Below, one piece after another: positions 34,258-43,591 of a stretch of 64,000 nucleotides of DNA. The stretch comes from an uncultured Clostridia bacterium. GTDB lineage: Bacteria > Bacillota > Clostridia > TANB77 > CAG-508. A program made the translations under genes and the position numbers. A model generated the notes under the pieces. That model was not told the DNA's origin. It made no database searches and was given only the letters and a program-made list of their open reading frames with translations. Where the stretch lies: positions 1-64,000 of the forward strand of contig CANSTR010000004.1 of the NCBI GenBank assembly GCA_947649935.1, read 5' to 3'. Positions within the stretch are counted from its first letter, which is position 1. Each line of letters begins with the position of its first letter.

Positions 34258-36036
34258 TTGAGTGGTAGAAATAATCGTATTGTGAGAAATAGAGATAGAA
34301 GTAGTCAGTTTTCATGGAATGTTGGCATGCTAAAAGTAGTAGCAGGTGTGGCAATTAGCGTTTTACTTTTGGCAGTGGTTCTTTTTGCCGTGTTTCGACC
34401 AAAAGAGGAGAAAAAAACGATTTGTTTGGCAGAAGGTCCAAATGTTGCTTACGAATATTTTTTGTTAAGTTCTGGCGAAAATGTTGGTGTGATTGACAAA
34501 CAGGGAAATATCGTCATTGAGGCGAAATATAGCCAAATTGATATTCCAAATCCATCCAAGCCAGTGTTTATTTGTTATGCTGATGACAAAACGACAGTTT
34601 TGGGGGAGAAAGGCGAGCCGATTTTTACAGACAGAGAAGTCCAAGTGGTGAAAATTTCAAGAGAAGAAGACGAGCAAATTGAAAAATTGGTGTTAAAATA
34701 TCAAAAAGATGGCTTGTATGGCTTGTTAAATTTTGAAGGAAAAGAGATAACAGAGCCAATTTATGATGAAATTTCTACACTGAAAGACAAGCCTGGCAGC
34801 ATTTTAGTCAAAAAAGAAAACAAATATGGAATTCTGGATTCCTATGGAAATACGATTTTAGATTTAAAATACGATTCCATTTTGGCGGACGGTTATTGCT
34901 CTGAAAATGATTCTTATGAAAAAGCTGGCTACATTATTTCACAAAAAACGAATGATGGGGTCAATTTTGGATATGTGAACAGATACGGGGAACTTGTGCT
35001 AGATATCAAATATGAATCCATTGAGCGAGCCTTGGAATACGAGGATGACACGCCTTACTTGATTGCCATGCAAAAAGGCAAAAAAGGTGTTTTCAAAAAT
35101 AAAAAGGAAATCATTGATTTGAATTACCAAGATATTCATTATTCGGAGCTTTCCAAAGTTTTTATCGTCAATAAAAATGGCAAATTTGGGTTTTACCAAA
35201 TTGACGGAAAAGCGATTTTGAAACCAGAATATACGAGCTATTCAATTGCTGGAAACTACATTTCCGTAGAGAAAGATGGCGAAAAGAAGTTGTTTGATAT
35301 CAATGGAAATTTGGTTAACACACATGCTTATACTCAAATGATTGAAACGAAAAATCCGGCGTATTTCATCGCGCAAGATGAAAGTGGCTATTATAGCATC
35401 ATTAGCAAGGATGTCAACATTGACAAAAAATATCAGCAGGTTTCCTATGCATTTGACGATTTTTTCATTGTGACGGATGAGGAGGGAAAATCGGGTGTTA
35501 TCAATGCTGCGAAAAATTCTGTTGAAATTGAGCCTCAATATGATTTTGTCATTTTCATGGATGACACAAAATTTTTGCAAGCAATTGATGGAATGAATAA
35601 TTTGATTGAAATTTATTCGAGCAAGCTAGAAAAGACCATCACCATGGAAGACGCCATTGTGGACCATTTGGAAAATGGTTACTCCATTGTTTATTCTGGA
35701 AGCGATATGAAATACATCAATTCAAATGGTGAAATTGTGGAAAACACAGAAGTGTATCCAGAGGAAAAATTGTATGCCACGAAGCAAAATGAAAAATGGG
35801 GCTATGTAGATGCCACAGGCAAGATGATCATTCCTTGTGAATATGACATCGTGACAGAATTTAATGAATACGGTTTTAGTGGCATTAAAAAAGATGGAAA
35901 ATGGGGCGTGGCAAGCGAAAATGGCGAAATTATCGTAGAACCAACCTATGAATTAGACACCTATTATTTCCCACAATTTATCGGAAAATATGTATTAAAC
36001 AAATCAGAAAGCATTTATTGCGAAGAAATAATGTAG
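34258..36036 (+). CDS. WG-repeat (KWG) protein with an N-terminal membrane anchor
   Basis: A 592-residue protein. One membrane segment at about residues 25-46 is followed by about a dozen WG/KWG-type beta repeats, e.g. GLYGLLNFEGKEITEPIYDE, KYGILDSYGNTILDLKYD, KWGYVDATGKMIIPCEYD, KWGVASENGEIIVEPTYE. Such repeats probably form beta-propeller-like outside domains, with no enzyme activity known. It starts at TTG 34258 after GGGAG. The stop TAG at 36034-36036 is part of the GTAGGGG head of the next repeat. Confidence 0.88.
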   Translation: MSGRNNRIVRNRDRSSQFSWNVGMLKVVAGVAISVLLLAVVLFAVFRPKEEKKTICLAEGPNVAYEYFLLSSGENVGVIDKQGNIVIEAKYSQIDIPNPSKPVFICYADDKTTVLGEKGEPIFTDREVQVVKISREEDEQIEKLVLKYQKDGLYGLLNFEGKEITEPIYDEISTLKDKPGSILVKKENKYGILDSYGNTILDLKYDSILADGYCSENDSYEKAGYIISQKTNDGVNFGYVNRYGELVLDIKYESIERALEYEDDTPYLIAMQKGKKGVFKNKKEIIDLNYQDIHYSELSKVFIVNKNGKFGFYQIDGKAILKPEYTSYSIAGNYISVEKDGEKKLFDINGNLVNTHAYTQMIETKNPAYFIAQDESGYYSIISKDVNIDKKYQQVSYAFDDFFIVTDEEGKSGVINAAKNSVEIEPQYDFVIFMDDTKFLQAIDGMNNLIEIYSSKLEKTITMEDAIVDHLENGYSIVYSGSDMKYINSNGEIVENTEVYPEEKLYATKQNEKWGYVDATGKMIIPCEYDIVTEFNEYGFSGIKKDGKWGVASENGEIIVEPTYELDTYYFPQFIGKYVLNKSESIYCEEIM

Positions 36037-36130
36037 GGGTCGATGTCCACATCGACCCAAAACAATTTAAAATACAATATTTATCAATAAAAAACAGATG
36101 TTCAGGGTCGATGGTGGCATCGACCCCTAC
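36033..36130 (+). repeat. Opposed GTAGGGG pair, the first overlapping a stop codon
   Basis: 36033-36058 (GGGTCGATG/CATCGACCC) is direct and contains the stop of the WG-repeat gene; 36105-36130 is an inverted copy ending CCCCTAC. The two can form one long hairpin. Confidence 0.88.
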
Positions 36131-36161
36131 CAATCAAAAATGACCAAGGGAGGAGAAAAAC

Positions 36162-37388
36162 ATGAACGAACAATTACAAAAATTAGTAAAACAAGCAGAT
36201 TACGATTTGCAACAACAATTTGCCAAAATTGATTTAGCGTGCATGAGAAATAGCGAAAAGGTTTTGAACGCATTTCAAAAAAACAAAATTGCAGAAGTGC
36301 ATTTTGGTTCCACAACAGGTTACGGTTATGACGATATCGGAAGAGATACGATTGAACGTGTTTTCGCGGACGTTTTAGGCGCGGAAGATGCTTTGGTTCG
36401 CACGCAGTTTATTTCTGGAACGCATGCCATAACAGTTGCGTTATTTGCCATGCTACGTCCGGGTGATACGATGCTTAGCATTTGCGGAAAACCATACGAT
36501 ACCTTAGATTCTATCATCGGATTTGATGAAAATCCAAGTTCGCTAAAAGCCTATCAAATTCAGTATGAGCAAATTGATTTAGTTGAAAATGATTTTGACA
36601 TTCCGAAAATCGTGGAAAGAGTCGCTCAAAAAAATGTCAAATTGATTGAAATTCAACGTTCCAGAGGCTATGCGTTGCGTTATAGTTTGACATTGGATAA
36701 AATTGAAAAAGTGATCCAAGCCATTCGAAAAGTCAACCAAGAAGTTATCATCATGGTGGACAATTGCTATGGCGAATTTGTGGATGAGAAAGAACCAGTG
36801 GCGCTGGGCGCAGACATTATGGTTGGTTCTTTGATTAAAAATTTAGGTGGCGGTTTAGCACCAAACGGAGCGTATATTGCAGGTCGCAAAGACTTAATTA
36901 ATTTGGCAGCAGAGCGTTTGACTTCGCCTGGGCAAGGAAAAGAAGTAGGGCCAACTTTGGGAATTAACAAAAGCATTTTGCAAGGACTGTATATGGCGCC
37001 ATCAGTTGTAGCAAGCAGTTTGAAAACAGCGATTTTTACGAGTTATATGTTGGAAAAATTAGGTTACAAAGTGCAACCGAAATTTGATGAAAAAAGGGCG
37101 GATATTGTGCAAACCATTGAATTTGGAAACGAAGAAAAATTGGTGAAATATTGCCAAGGCATCCAAAGTGGTTCAGCCATTGATTCAGACTCGGTTCCTA
37201 TGCCATGGGATATGCCAGGTTATACCGATAAAGTCATCATGGCAGCAGGCGCATTTACGATGGGGTCTTCGATTGAATTATCGTGCGATGCACCAATTCG
37301 TCCACCATACGTGGCATTCCAACAAGGTGCGTTAACCTACGAATACGGAAAATTAGGCGTCCTAAAGGCAATAGAAAACATTCTGTAG
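36162..37388 (+). CDS. Methionine gamma-lyase family PLP enzyme (aluminium-resistance type)
   Basis: A 408-residue PLP-dependent enzyme of the Met_gamma_lyase/YnbB family, often annotated as aluminium resistance protein. Typical motifs: FGSTTGYGYDDIGRD, ALVRTQFISGTHAITVALF, EIQRSRGYALRYSLT, MVDNCYGEFVD and GSLIKNLGGGLAPNGAYIAG with the PLP lysine. It probably cleaves C-S bonds; the real substrate is unknown. ATG 36162 follows AAGGGAGGAG. The stop TAG (37386-37388) is formed by the next repeat's GTAGGGG head. Confidence 0.93.
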   Translation: MNEQLQKLVKQADYDLQQQFAKIDLACMRNSEKVLNAFQKNKIAEVHFGSTTGYGYDDIGRDTIERVFADVLGAEDALVRTQFISGTHAITVALFAMLRPGDTMLSICGKPYDTLDSIIGFDENPSSLKAYQIQYEQIDLVENDFDIPKIVERVAQKNVKLIEIQRSRGYALRYSLTLDKIEKVIQAIRKVNQEVIIMVDNCYGEFVDEKEPVALGADIMVGSLIKNLGGGLAPNGAYIAGRKDLINLAAERLTSPGQGKEVGPTLGINKSILQGLYMAPSVVASSLKTAIFTSYMLEKLGYKVQPKFDEKRADIVQTIEFGNEEKLVKYCQGIQSGSAIDSDSVPMPWDMPGYTDKVIMAAGAFTMGSSIELSCDAPIRPPYVAFQQGALTYEYGKLGVLKAIENIL

Positions 37389-37409
37389 GGGCGATTATCA
37401 ATCGCCCGC
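37385..37409 (+). repeat. GTAGGGG palindrome overlapping a stop codon
   Basis: GGGCGATT/AATCGCCC stem; the TAG of the head is the stop of the upstream gene. Confidence 0.88.
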
Positions 37410-37520
37410 TATTGATGGTGCGAAATATAATGCCCCCTATAATGGCGAAACAGAATGATAAAAAATGATAATGATGCCCACATTAAAAATATCAAAAATG
37501 CAAAAACAAGAAAGGAAAAC

Positions 37521-38198
37521 ATGGAAGCAATCAAAATAAAAGAAAAGACAATTGAATATCATTTGGAGCGAAAAAAAATCAAAAATTGTTACATAGCCAT
37601 CAAAGACGGCGAAGTGATTGTTCGTGTGCCAACGAAAACGTCGCAAGAAAGCGTTGAGCAAATGCTCTGCAAAAGAGCCAGTTGGATTTTGGAAAATGTG
37701 AGTGAACAGCGCAAAAAAGCGCCAAAGCAATACATCGATGGAGAGATTTTTAGCGTTTTGGGAAAAGATGTGATTTTGAAAATTGTATATGACAATAAGC
37801 CAAAATTCAAATTTAAGGGAAATACTTTTTGGGTGAGTTTGTTAGACAAGCAAGACGAAAATGCTTCTCAAATTGCCCAAGCATTCATCGAGCAATTTTA
37901 TGCAGAATTGGCGGAAAAAGAAGTGGAAAAAGCCATGCGAAAAATGACGATGAAAGTGGGAATTGCGCCGAAATCTTATAAAATTAAAAATCTAAAAAGT
38001 ACCTGGGGAAATTGCTCAACAAGTGGAAATATTACGCTTAGCAAAAATCTTGTCATGTACAGCAGACGCGCCATTGAGTATGTTTGTTTGCATGAAATTT
38101 GCCATTTGCGCCATATGAATCATTCCAAACAATTTTGGCAAATGGTGTCAAACTATATGCCAGATTATCGATTAGCAGAACAAGAATTAAAAAAATAG
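37521..38198 (+). CDS. YgjP/DUF45-type zinc metallopeptidase
   Basis: A 225-residue protein of the DUF45 (YgjP, WLM-like) family. The zinc site is HEICHLRHMNHSKQFW near residue 193, with an HExxH core and the third His downstream. The conserved TWGNCSTSGNITLSKNL precedes it. The target is not known. ATG 37521 follows AGAAAGG; in-frame ATG codons further upstream (37455) lack a good ribosome site. No signal peptide, so it is cytosolic. Confidence 0.88.
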   Translation: MEAIKIKEKTIEYHLERKKIKNCYIAIKDGEVIVRVPTKTSQESVEQMLCKRASWILENVSEQRKKAPKQYIDGEIFSVLGKDVILKIVYDNKPKFKFKGNTFWVSLLDKQDENASQIAQAFIEQFYAELAEKEVEKAMRKMTMKVGIAPKSYKIKNLKSTWGNCSTSGNITLSKNLVMYSRRAIEYVCLHEICHLRHMNHSKQFWQMVSNYMPDYRLAEQELKK

Positions 38199-38286
38199 TA
38201 AAAAAGGTCGAATCTGGTATTGCAATTTTTTGAATTTATTGATAAGATAAATAGGGAATAATATTTGATAAAGGAAAATTTTTATC

Positions 38287-38973
38287 ATGATAGAATTTAG
38301 AAATGTAAGTAAATTGTATGATACAGGAACAGAAGCGGTTCATGATGCAACTTTCACGATTGACAAGGGAGAATTTGCATTTTTGGTGGGCGCGTCTGGT
38401 TCTGGTAAGTCGACTTTAATAAAATTAATCTTGAAAGAAGAGGAAGCTTCGCAAGGCAATATCATTATCAATGGAAAAGACATCACGTTTTTGAAGCCGA
38501 AACGCGTTCCTTATCTGCGTAGAAGTATGGGCGTTGTGTTTCAGGATTTTCGTTTGTTGCCTGACAAAACGGTTTACGAAAATGTTGCGTTTGCGATGTA
38601 TATTGTAAAAGCAACGCCAAAGCATATTCGAAGACAAGTTCCGATGGTATTGTCATTGGTTGGGTTGAGCAACAAAGCCAAAGTGTATCCACATGAATTA
38701 TCTGGTGGAGAGCAACAAAGAGTGGCGCTTGCGCGTGCTTTAGTCAATAATCCGTCTATGATTATTGCGGACGAGCCAACGGGAAATCTAGACCCAGAAA
38801 CAGCTTGGGATATCATGAATTTGCTAAACGAAATCAATAGCAGAGGTACGACAGTTGTGATGGCAACACATGCGAAAGATATTGTGGACAAAATGAAAAA
38901 AAGAGTCATTGAAATCAACAACGGAACAATTGTAAGAGATGATAGAAAAGGTGGTTATGATAGTGGGAAGTAA
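38287..38973 (+). CDS. ftsE: Cell division ATP-binding protein FtsE
   Basis: A 228-residue ABC ATPase: Walker A GASGSGKST (about residue 38), Q-loop VFQDFRLLPDKTVYENVAFA, signature LSGGEQQRVALARA (about 139), Walker B MIIADEPTGNLD. With FtsX it transmits ATP hydrolysis across the membrane to activate peptidoglycan hydrolases. It is first in ftsE-ftsX-M23-M23-ctpA, so the targets are probably the two M23 proteins next to it. ATG 38287 follows AAAGGAAAA. The 3' end overlaps ftsX. Confidence 0.96.
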   Translation: MIEFRNVSKLYDTGTEAVHDATFTIDKGEFAFLVGASGSGKSTLIKLILKEEEASQGNIIINGKDITFLKPKRVPYLRRSMGVVFQDFRLLPDKTVYENVAFAMYIVKATPKHIRRQVPMVLSLVGLSNKAKVYPHELSGGEQQRVALARALVNNPSMIIADEPTGNLDPETAWDIMNLLNEINSRGTTVVMATHAKDIVDKMKKRVIEINNGTIVRDDRKGGYDSGK

Positions 38974-39856
38974 TTATTTATTAAAAGAAGGCATCAAAAA
39001 TGTCTTTAAGAATAAAAAATCAACAACAATATCACTTGTCACAATGATTTTAGCAATGTTTTTGTTTGGTGCTTTTTTTGCGATTGGTGAAAATGTGAAT
39101 TATGTGTTGGAGCAAGTTCAGAAAAGTCAAGGCATGGAAGTTTTTATTGAAAACGAAGCAACAGACGAACAAATTGATGTTCTGGAACAAAGCATAAAAA
39201 GTTTGGAAGGCATTAATACAGTTGTTTTCAAAAGTAAGCAACAAGCCTTAGATTCCATGAAAGAAAATCTAAAAGATAACCAAGAATTATTAGAAGGCTA
39301 TGAAGGCGAAAATAATATTTTTCCAGCTTCTTTTATTGTAACATTAACGGATTTGAGTTTAGCAACTGATATTGAAGCCAGAATTAGCGCCATGGAAAAC
39401 GTCAAAAAAATTACAAGCAAAGATGATACGATTAATACATTAATGAAAATCGCCAATGGAATTCGCATTGCAATGGGAGTAATTTCTATTATATTAATTG
39501 TGATTTCAGTCACAATAATAGCGAACACCATTAGACTTACGGTACATAGCAGAAGAAAAGAAATTTCCATTATGAAATATGTCGGAGCAACCAATCGCTT
39601 TATTCGTTTACCATTTTTGATTGAAGGTATCATTATTGGTGTGGCTGCAGCAGTTATCACACTTTTAATTGTGGGTGGAATTTATGATATGATTGTGCAA
39701 AATATTGTAAGTTCCAATGTTTTGCAAAAAATGGGAGTAACCTTATTGCAATTTACAGAAATCGTCCAAACAATCGCGATTGTGTATGGTGTTTTGGGAA
39801 TTGGCGTTGGGGCAATTGGTAGTTCGATATCCATGAAAAAATATTTGGAGGTTTAA
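38957..39856 (+). CDS. ftsX: Cell division protein FtsX
   Basis: About 299 residues. An N-terminal cytoplasmic part leads to the first membrane helix (ATTISLVTMILAMFLFGAFF-like, about residues 20-42), then an extracytoplasmic loop (about 45-165, with VEVFIENEATDEQI-like sequence) and three more helices, with VHSRRKEISIMKYVGATNRFIR in the cytoplasmic loop. The start is ATG 38957 after AAAGGTGG, overlapping ftsE by 17 nt; the ATG at 38939 is less likely. The usual partner of FtsE. Confidence 0.95.
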   Translation: MIVGSNYLLKEGIKNVFKNKKSTTISLVTMILAMFLFGAFFAIGENVNYVLEQVQKSQGMEVFIENEATDEQIDVLEQSIKSLEGINTVVFKSKQQALDSMKENLKDNQELLEGYEGENNIFPASFIVTLTDLSLATDIEARISAMENVKKITSKDDTINTLMKIANGIRIAMGVISIILIVISVTIIANTIRLTVHSRRKEISIMKYVGATNRFIRLPFLIEGIIIGVAAAVITLLIVGGIYDMIVQNIVSSNVLQKMGVTLLQFTEIVQTIAIVYGVLGIGVGAIGSSISMKKYLEV

Positions 39857-39862
39857 GCAAGT

Positions 39863-41064
39863 GTGAAAAAATTTATTAAAGTTAATGTCATAATTTTAGT
39901 AATATTTTTTAGTTGCGTTGTGAAAGTTTTTGCGGAAGATAGTGACAAAGTTACTGCGTTAGAAGAACAAAAACAGGAACTAGAACAGCAAAATCAGCAA
40001 TCCAATGAGCAATTGCAATTTGTCAGCGAAGAATTATCCAATACAGTCGTAGAAATTGCAGAATTAACACAAAGTATTTTTGACAAACAAACAGAAATGG
40101 AACAACTAGAAGGAAAAGCAGAAATTTTAGCCCAAAGAATTGAAAAAGCAAATGAGCAGTTAAATCGTGCAACAGAGGAATATCAGAAAGAAAAAGAATT
40201 GCTAGAAAAAAGACTGGTGGCAATGTACGAAATTGGCGAAACTTCGTATTTGGATTTGTTGTTAAGTTCCAAAGGAATTTCGGATTTTCTTTCCAATTAT
40301 TATTACATTTCCGAAATTGCCACAACAGATGCCGAACTTTTAAGCATTGTAAAAGAACAAAAAGATCGCGTCGAAAATTTGATGACTAATTTGCAAGAAA
40401 ATGAAAAAAGTTTAGAGGAAGCGAGATCAAATTCAGAAAAAGCTTCGATTGCCCTTTCGAATATGGTGATGATTCGAGATGAAAGATTGCAAAATTTAAG
40501 CCAAGAAGAATTGGAGTTGCAACAACAAGTGGAAGAATATCAGGCGCAAATTCAAGAAATCGAATCTGAAATTCGTTTGTTAACTATTGCAAGTGATAAT
40601 TCCGAATATGTAGGAGGTTCGTTTACTTGGCCAGTTCCGGGCTATACGAGAATTAGTTCACCATTTGGCATGAGGACACACCCAATAACTGGTGTGTACA
40701 AACTTCACACAGGAACTGACATTAGCGCGCCATTTGGTAGCACGTTTATTGCAGCAAACGATGGAGTTGTCAGCAAAGCTGGATTCAATAGAGCCTATGG
40801 AAATATGGTCATCATTGACCATGGTGGTGGGATTTCTACTTTATATGCCCATGGCTCCGAAATTTTAGTGGAAGTGCGGACAAGTTGTGAATCAGCGGAA
40901 CACCAGTCCTAAAAGTAGGTTCAACCGGTTATTCAACAGGTCCACATGCGCATTTTGAAATCCGAACAAACGGACAATATGTCAATCCAATGGATTATTT
41001 GCAACAAGATAACAATCAGGCAGAGTCTACAGAAATGGTAGAATTAAATGATACACAAGAATAA
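39863..41064 (+). CDS. EnvC/PcsB-like M23 peptidase, two +1 shifts at CGG
   Basis: It starts at GTG 39863 after GGAGG. A signal peptide ([18 protein letters not shown]) is followed by a long coiled coil (about residues 30-240) and a LytM/M23 domain with [21 protein letters not shown] and [12 protein letters not shown]. In frame 0 the gene hits CGG at 40877 and stops at 40912 before the last zinc ligands. Skipping C there gives VEVGQVVNQ, but a second CGG at 40896 intervenes. Skipping that C too gives [21 protein letters not shown], with the essential HAH, and ends at 41064 (about 400 residues). FtsEX probably controls it in cell separation. Confidence 0.88.
40877..40880 (+). other. Putative +1 frameshift site CGGA (M23 peptidase, first)
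   Basis: GAA GTG CGG ACA in frame 0; skipping the C gives GTG-GGA-CAA-GTT-GTG-AAT (V-G-Q-V-V-N), the M23 consensus. Confidence 0.85.
40896..40899 (+). other. Putative +1 frameshift site CGGA (M23 peptidase, second)
   Basis: In the frame set by the first shift: AAT CAG CGG AAC; skipping the C gives CAG-GGA-ACA-CCA-GTC (Q-G-T-P-V). Both shifts are needed to reach GPHAHFEIR. Confidence 0.85.
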
Positions 41065-41081
41065 AAATAGGAGGTTTTCTT

Positions 41082-42305
41082 ATGAAAATTAATAAATTGA
41101 AAAAAATTGAATATATTAGTATTATAATAATGCTTGTGGTACTGTTTTCAAATGCTTTTTTCGTATATGCTGACCAAAAAACAGATTTAGCTAATGAGCA
41201 AAACGACATTGATAAACAAATCCAAGAAACCAGCTCCGAAATTGCAGGCGTGAAATCACAGATGACAGAAGCGTTAAACCAAATCAATAATTACAATTCA
41301 CAAATTGGCACATACGAAGACGAAATTTCTACACTAGATACGCAAGTCAAGACACTACAAGCACAAATTACAGAAAAAGAAACCAATATTCAAGAACAAC
41401 AAAAAAAATACGATGAACAACAAGAATTGCTAAATAAAAGATTAGTTGCCATGTATGAAAGTGGAACGACTTCCTATTTAGATATGTTGCTAAGTTCCGA
41501 TGGTTTGGCTGATTTTATTTCGAAATATTATATCATCGAGCAATTAACGCAATATGATAATGATTTGTTGCAAAGCATTCAAAACACAAAAGTCCAAATC
41601 GAAAATGAGAAAAATGCATTAGAAACCGCTAAAAGTGATGTACAGACTGCAAAAACAACAGCAGAAGGCAAACGAAATTCCTTGTCAGTGTTAGTCAATG
41701 AAAAAAATGCTTTAGTGGGCAATTTGTCAGCAGAAGAACGAGAGTTGCAACAACGATTAGAGGAATTTGAGCAAGACAAAAAGGACATTCAAAGACAATT
41801 AGCAGAAATTGCAAGACAAGAAGAAGAGGAAAGAAGAAAAGCAGCTGAAGCAGCAGCCAAAAAAGCAGGAAAACCATTTTCAAATGATGATGTAAGTTTT
41901 ACCCCAAATACAGGAGGCTTTATTTGTCCATTATCTGGTAAATCCAAAAGAAATATTACAACAGGAATGAATGGTTATCGAGGTCACACAGGTGTTGATT
42001 TTGCCTGTCCTCAGGGAACGCCAATATTAGCTGCCAAAGATGGAAAAGTCGTGATTTCTACAGCGTTAAGAAATAGTTCAGGTGGCTATCGAAGTTATGG
42101 AGAATACATATCGATTAGCCATGGCGATGGAACCATGACATTGTATGGGCATATGTCAAAAAGAGCGGTAGAAAAAAATGCACAAGTTAGTCAAGGGCAA
42201 GTGATTGGCTATGTTGGCTCAACCGGAAATTCAACCGGAAATCATTTGCATTTTGAAATTTTTGTAAGTGGAAGAAGAGTCAACCCTGCTCAATACTTAC
42301 CATAA
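41082..42305 (+). CDS. EnvC/PcsB-like M23 peptidase, intact paralogue
   Basis: A 407-residue protein with the same plan as its upstream neighbour: signal peptide (about residues 10-28), coiled coil (30-255, e.g. [20 protein letters not shown] shared with the paralogue), then M23 domain with HTGVDFACPQG and NHLHFEIFVSGRR. The zinc-binding residues are complete in frame 0; no CGG occurs in frame. ATG 41082 follows AGGAGG. The pair arose by tandem duplication. Both are likely FtsEX-activated hydrolases. Confidence 0.93.
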   Translation: MKINKLKKIEYISIIIMLVVLFSNAFFVYADQKTDLANEQNDIDKQIQETSSEIAGVKSQMTEALNQINNYNSQIGTYEDEISTLDTQVKTLQAQITEKETNIQEQQKKYDEQQELLNKRLVAMYESGTTSYLDMLLSSDGLADFISKYYIIEQLTQYDNDLLQSIQNTKVQIENEKNALETAKSDVQTAKTTAEGKRNSLSVLVNEKNALVGNLSAEERELQQRLEEFEQDKKDIQRQLAEIARQEEEERRKAAEAAAKKAGKPFSNDDVSFTPNTGGFICPLSGKSKRNITTGMNGYRGHTGVDFACPQGTPILAAKDGKVVISTALRNSSGGYRSYGEYISISHGDGTMTLYGHMSKRAVEKNAQVSQGQVIGYVGSTGNSTGNHLHFEIFVSGRRVNPAQYLP

Positions 42306-42329
42306 TCAAGATTTTTATGAGGAGGAAGA

Positions 42330-43541
42330 ATGGAATCATATCAAAGAAAACAATTCATTTATAAAGGAATTTTGGCTACGATTTTCGTAGCCTGCATTAC
42401 GTCTGTGATTACGTTTTATGCAACGTATCATCAAATGGGAAAAAATCGTCTTTTGGTGGCAGGAACATCCAGCGAAAATTCTGCAGAAAATATCAATGGA
42501 ATAGCGACTTCCCTAAAAAATTTTCGCGAATTAATTGACGAATATTACATAGGAGATGTTGATGAACAAAAAGTCATGAACGAAACCATTAAAGGTTATA
42601 TTAATGGTCTAGATGATGAATATTCGGAATTTATGACAGCAGAAGAATGGGAAGATTACCAAGCAGACGCTTTGGGAAATTACGTTGGAATTGGCATTTA
42701 TATGAGTTTGGATACAGCGGGGAATGTCGTTATTTTAGAGCCAATTGAAGGTTCACCAGCAGAAGCAGTGGGCTTGAAAACAGGTGATATTATTGTGGAA
42801 GTAGACAGCGAATCTGTTATTGGCAGTAACACCGCAGAAGTTGCTAATAAAGTAAAAGGCGAGCCAGGCACAAAAGTGAAAATGAAAGTGATACGAGATA
42901 AAGAATATCAAGATTTTGAAGTGGAAAGAAAAGAAATCAAGGTTTATCACGTCAAAAATGAAATGTTAGAAAATAAAGTTGGTTACATTAAATTATCTAC
43001 ATTTGACGAAGGTTGTAGCGATGAATTTAGGACTGCATTTGAAGAGTTACAAAAACAAGGTGCTCAAAAATTAGTGGTGGATTTAAGAGATAATACTGGT
43101 GGTTTAGTAGATGAAGCATTAGAAATTGCAGATATGATGATTCCGAAGGGGCAAACGATGTTGCTTACTGTGGATGCCAAAGAAAACAAAGAAGTGACGA
43201 AAGCAGAAAAAGAAGCCATTATCAATATGGATATCGTCGTTCTTGTAAATGGCTATTCAGCAAGTGCTTCTGAGATTTTGACAGGTGCGTTGAAAGACAA
43301 TGGCAAAGCCAAAGTGGTTGGAACGAAAACGTATGGTAAAGGTGTGATTCAAAATGTCTTTTCATTATCCGATGGTAGTGTACTAAAGCTTACAACTGCA
43401 GAATATTTTACGCCAAATGAGGTGAAAATCAATAAAGTAGGAATTGAGCCAGATATAGTGGTAGAGGATGTTCCAGAGGAAGAAGGAACAGAAGAAATTG
43501 ACGAACAATTAAACAAAGGTTTGGAGATTTTGCAAAATTAG
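42330..43541 (+). CDS. ctpA: C-terminal processing peptidase (S41 family)
   Basis: A 403-residue protease. An N-terminal membrane anchor (about residues 12-32) is followed by a helical part with YINGLDDEYSEFMT, a PDZ domain (about 105-190, LEPIEGSPAEAVGLKTGDII) and the S41 catalytic core: LVVDLRDNTGGLVDEA, NGYSASASEILTGALKD with the nucleophile Ser, and GTKTYGKGVIQ with the catalytic Lys. It trims exported proteins and often sits with ftsEX and M23 genes in Firmicutes, perhaps degrading the hydrolases. ATG 42330 follows GAGGAGGAAG. Confidence 0.93.
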   Translation: MESYQRKQFIYKGILATIFVACITSVITFYATYHQMGKNRLLVAGTSSENSAENINGIATSLKNFRELIDEYYIGDVDEQKVMNETIKGYINGLDDEYSEFMTAEEWEDYQADALGNYVGIGIYMSLDTAGNVVILEPIEGSPAEAVGLKTGDIIVEVDSESVIGSNTAEVANKVKGEPGTKVKMKVIRDKEYQDFEVERKEIKVYHVKNEMLENKVGYIKLSTFDEGCSDEFRTAFEELQKQGAQKLVVDLRDNTGGLVDEALEIADMMIPKGQTMLLTVDAKENKEVTKAEKEAIINMDIVVLVNGYSASASEILTGALKDNGKAKVVGTKTYGKGVIQNVFSLSDGSVLKLTTAEYFTPNEVKINKVGIEPDIVVEDVPEEEGTEEIDEQLNKGLEILQN

Positions 43542-43552
43542 TGAAAAATACT

Positions 43553-43580
43553 TGATTTTTCCAGAATATTATGTTATAAT
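43553..43580 (+). promoter_or_regulatory. Promoter of the gene at 43592
   Basis: TTGATT 43553-43558 and TATAAT 43575-43580 with 16 nt between. Transcription would start near 43587, so a start at 43592 would be almost leaderless. Confidence 0.6.
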
Positions 43581-43591
43581 TAAGGTATAGG

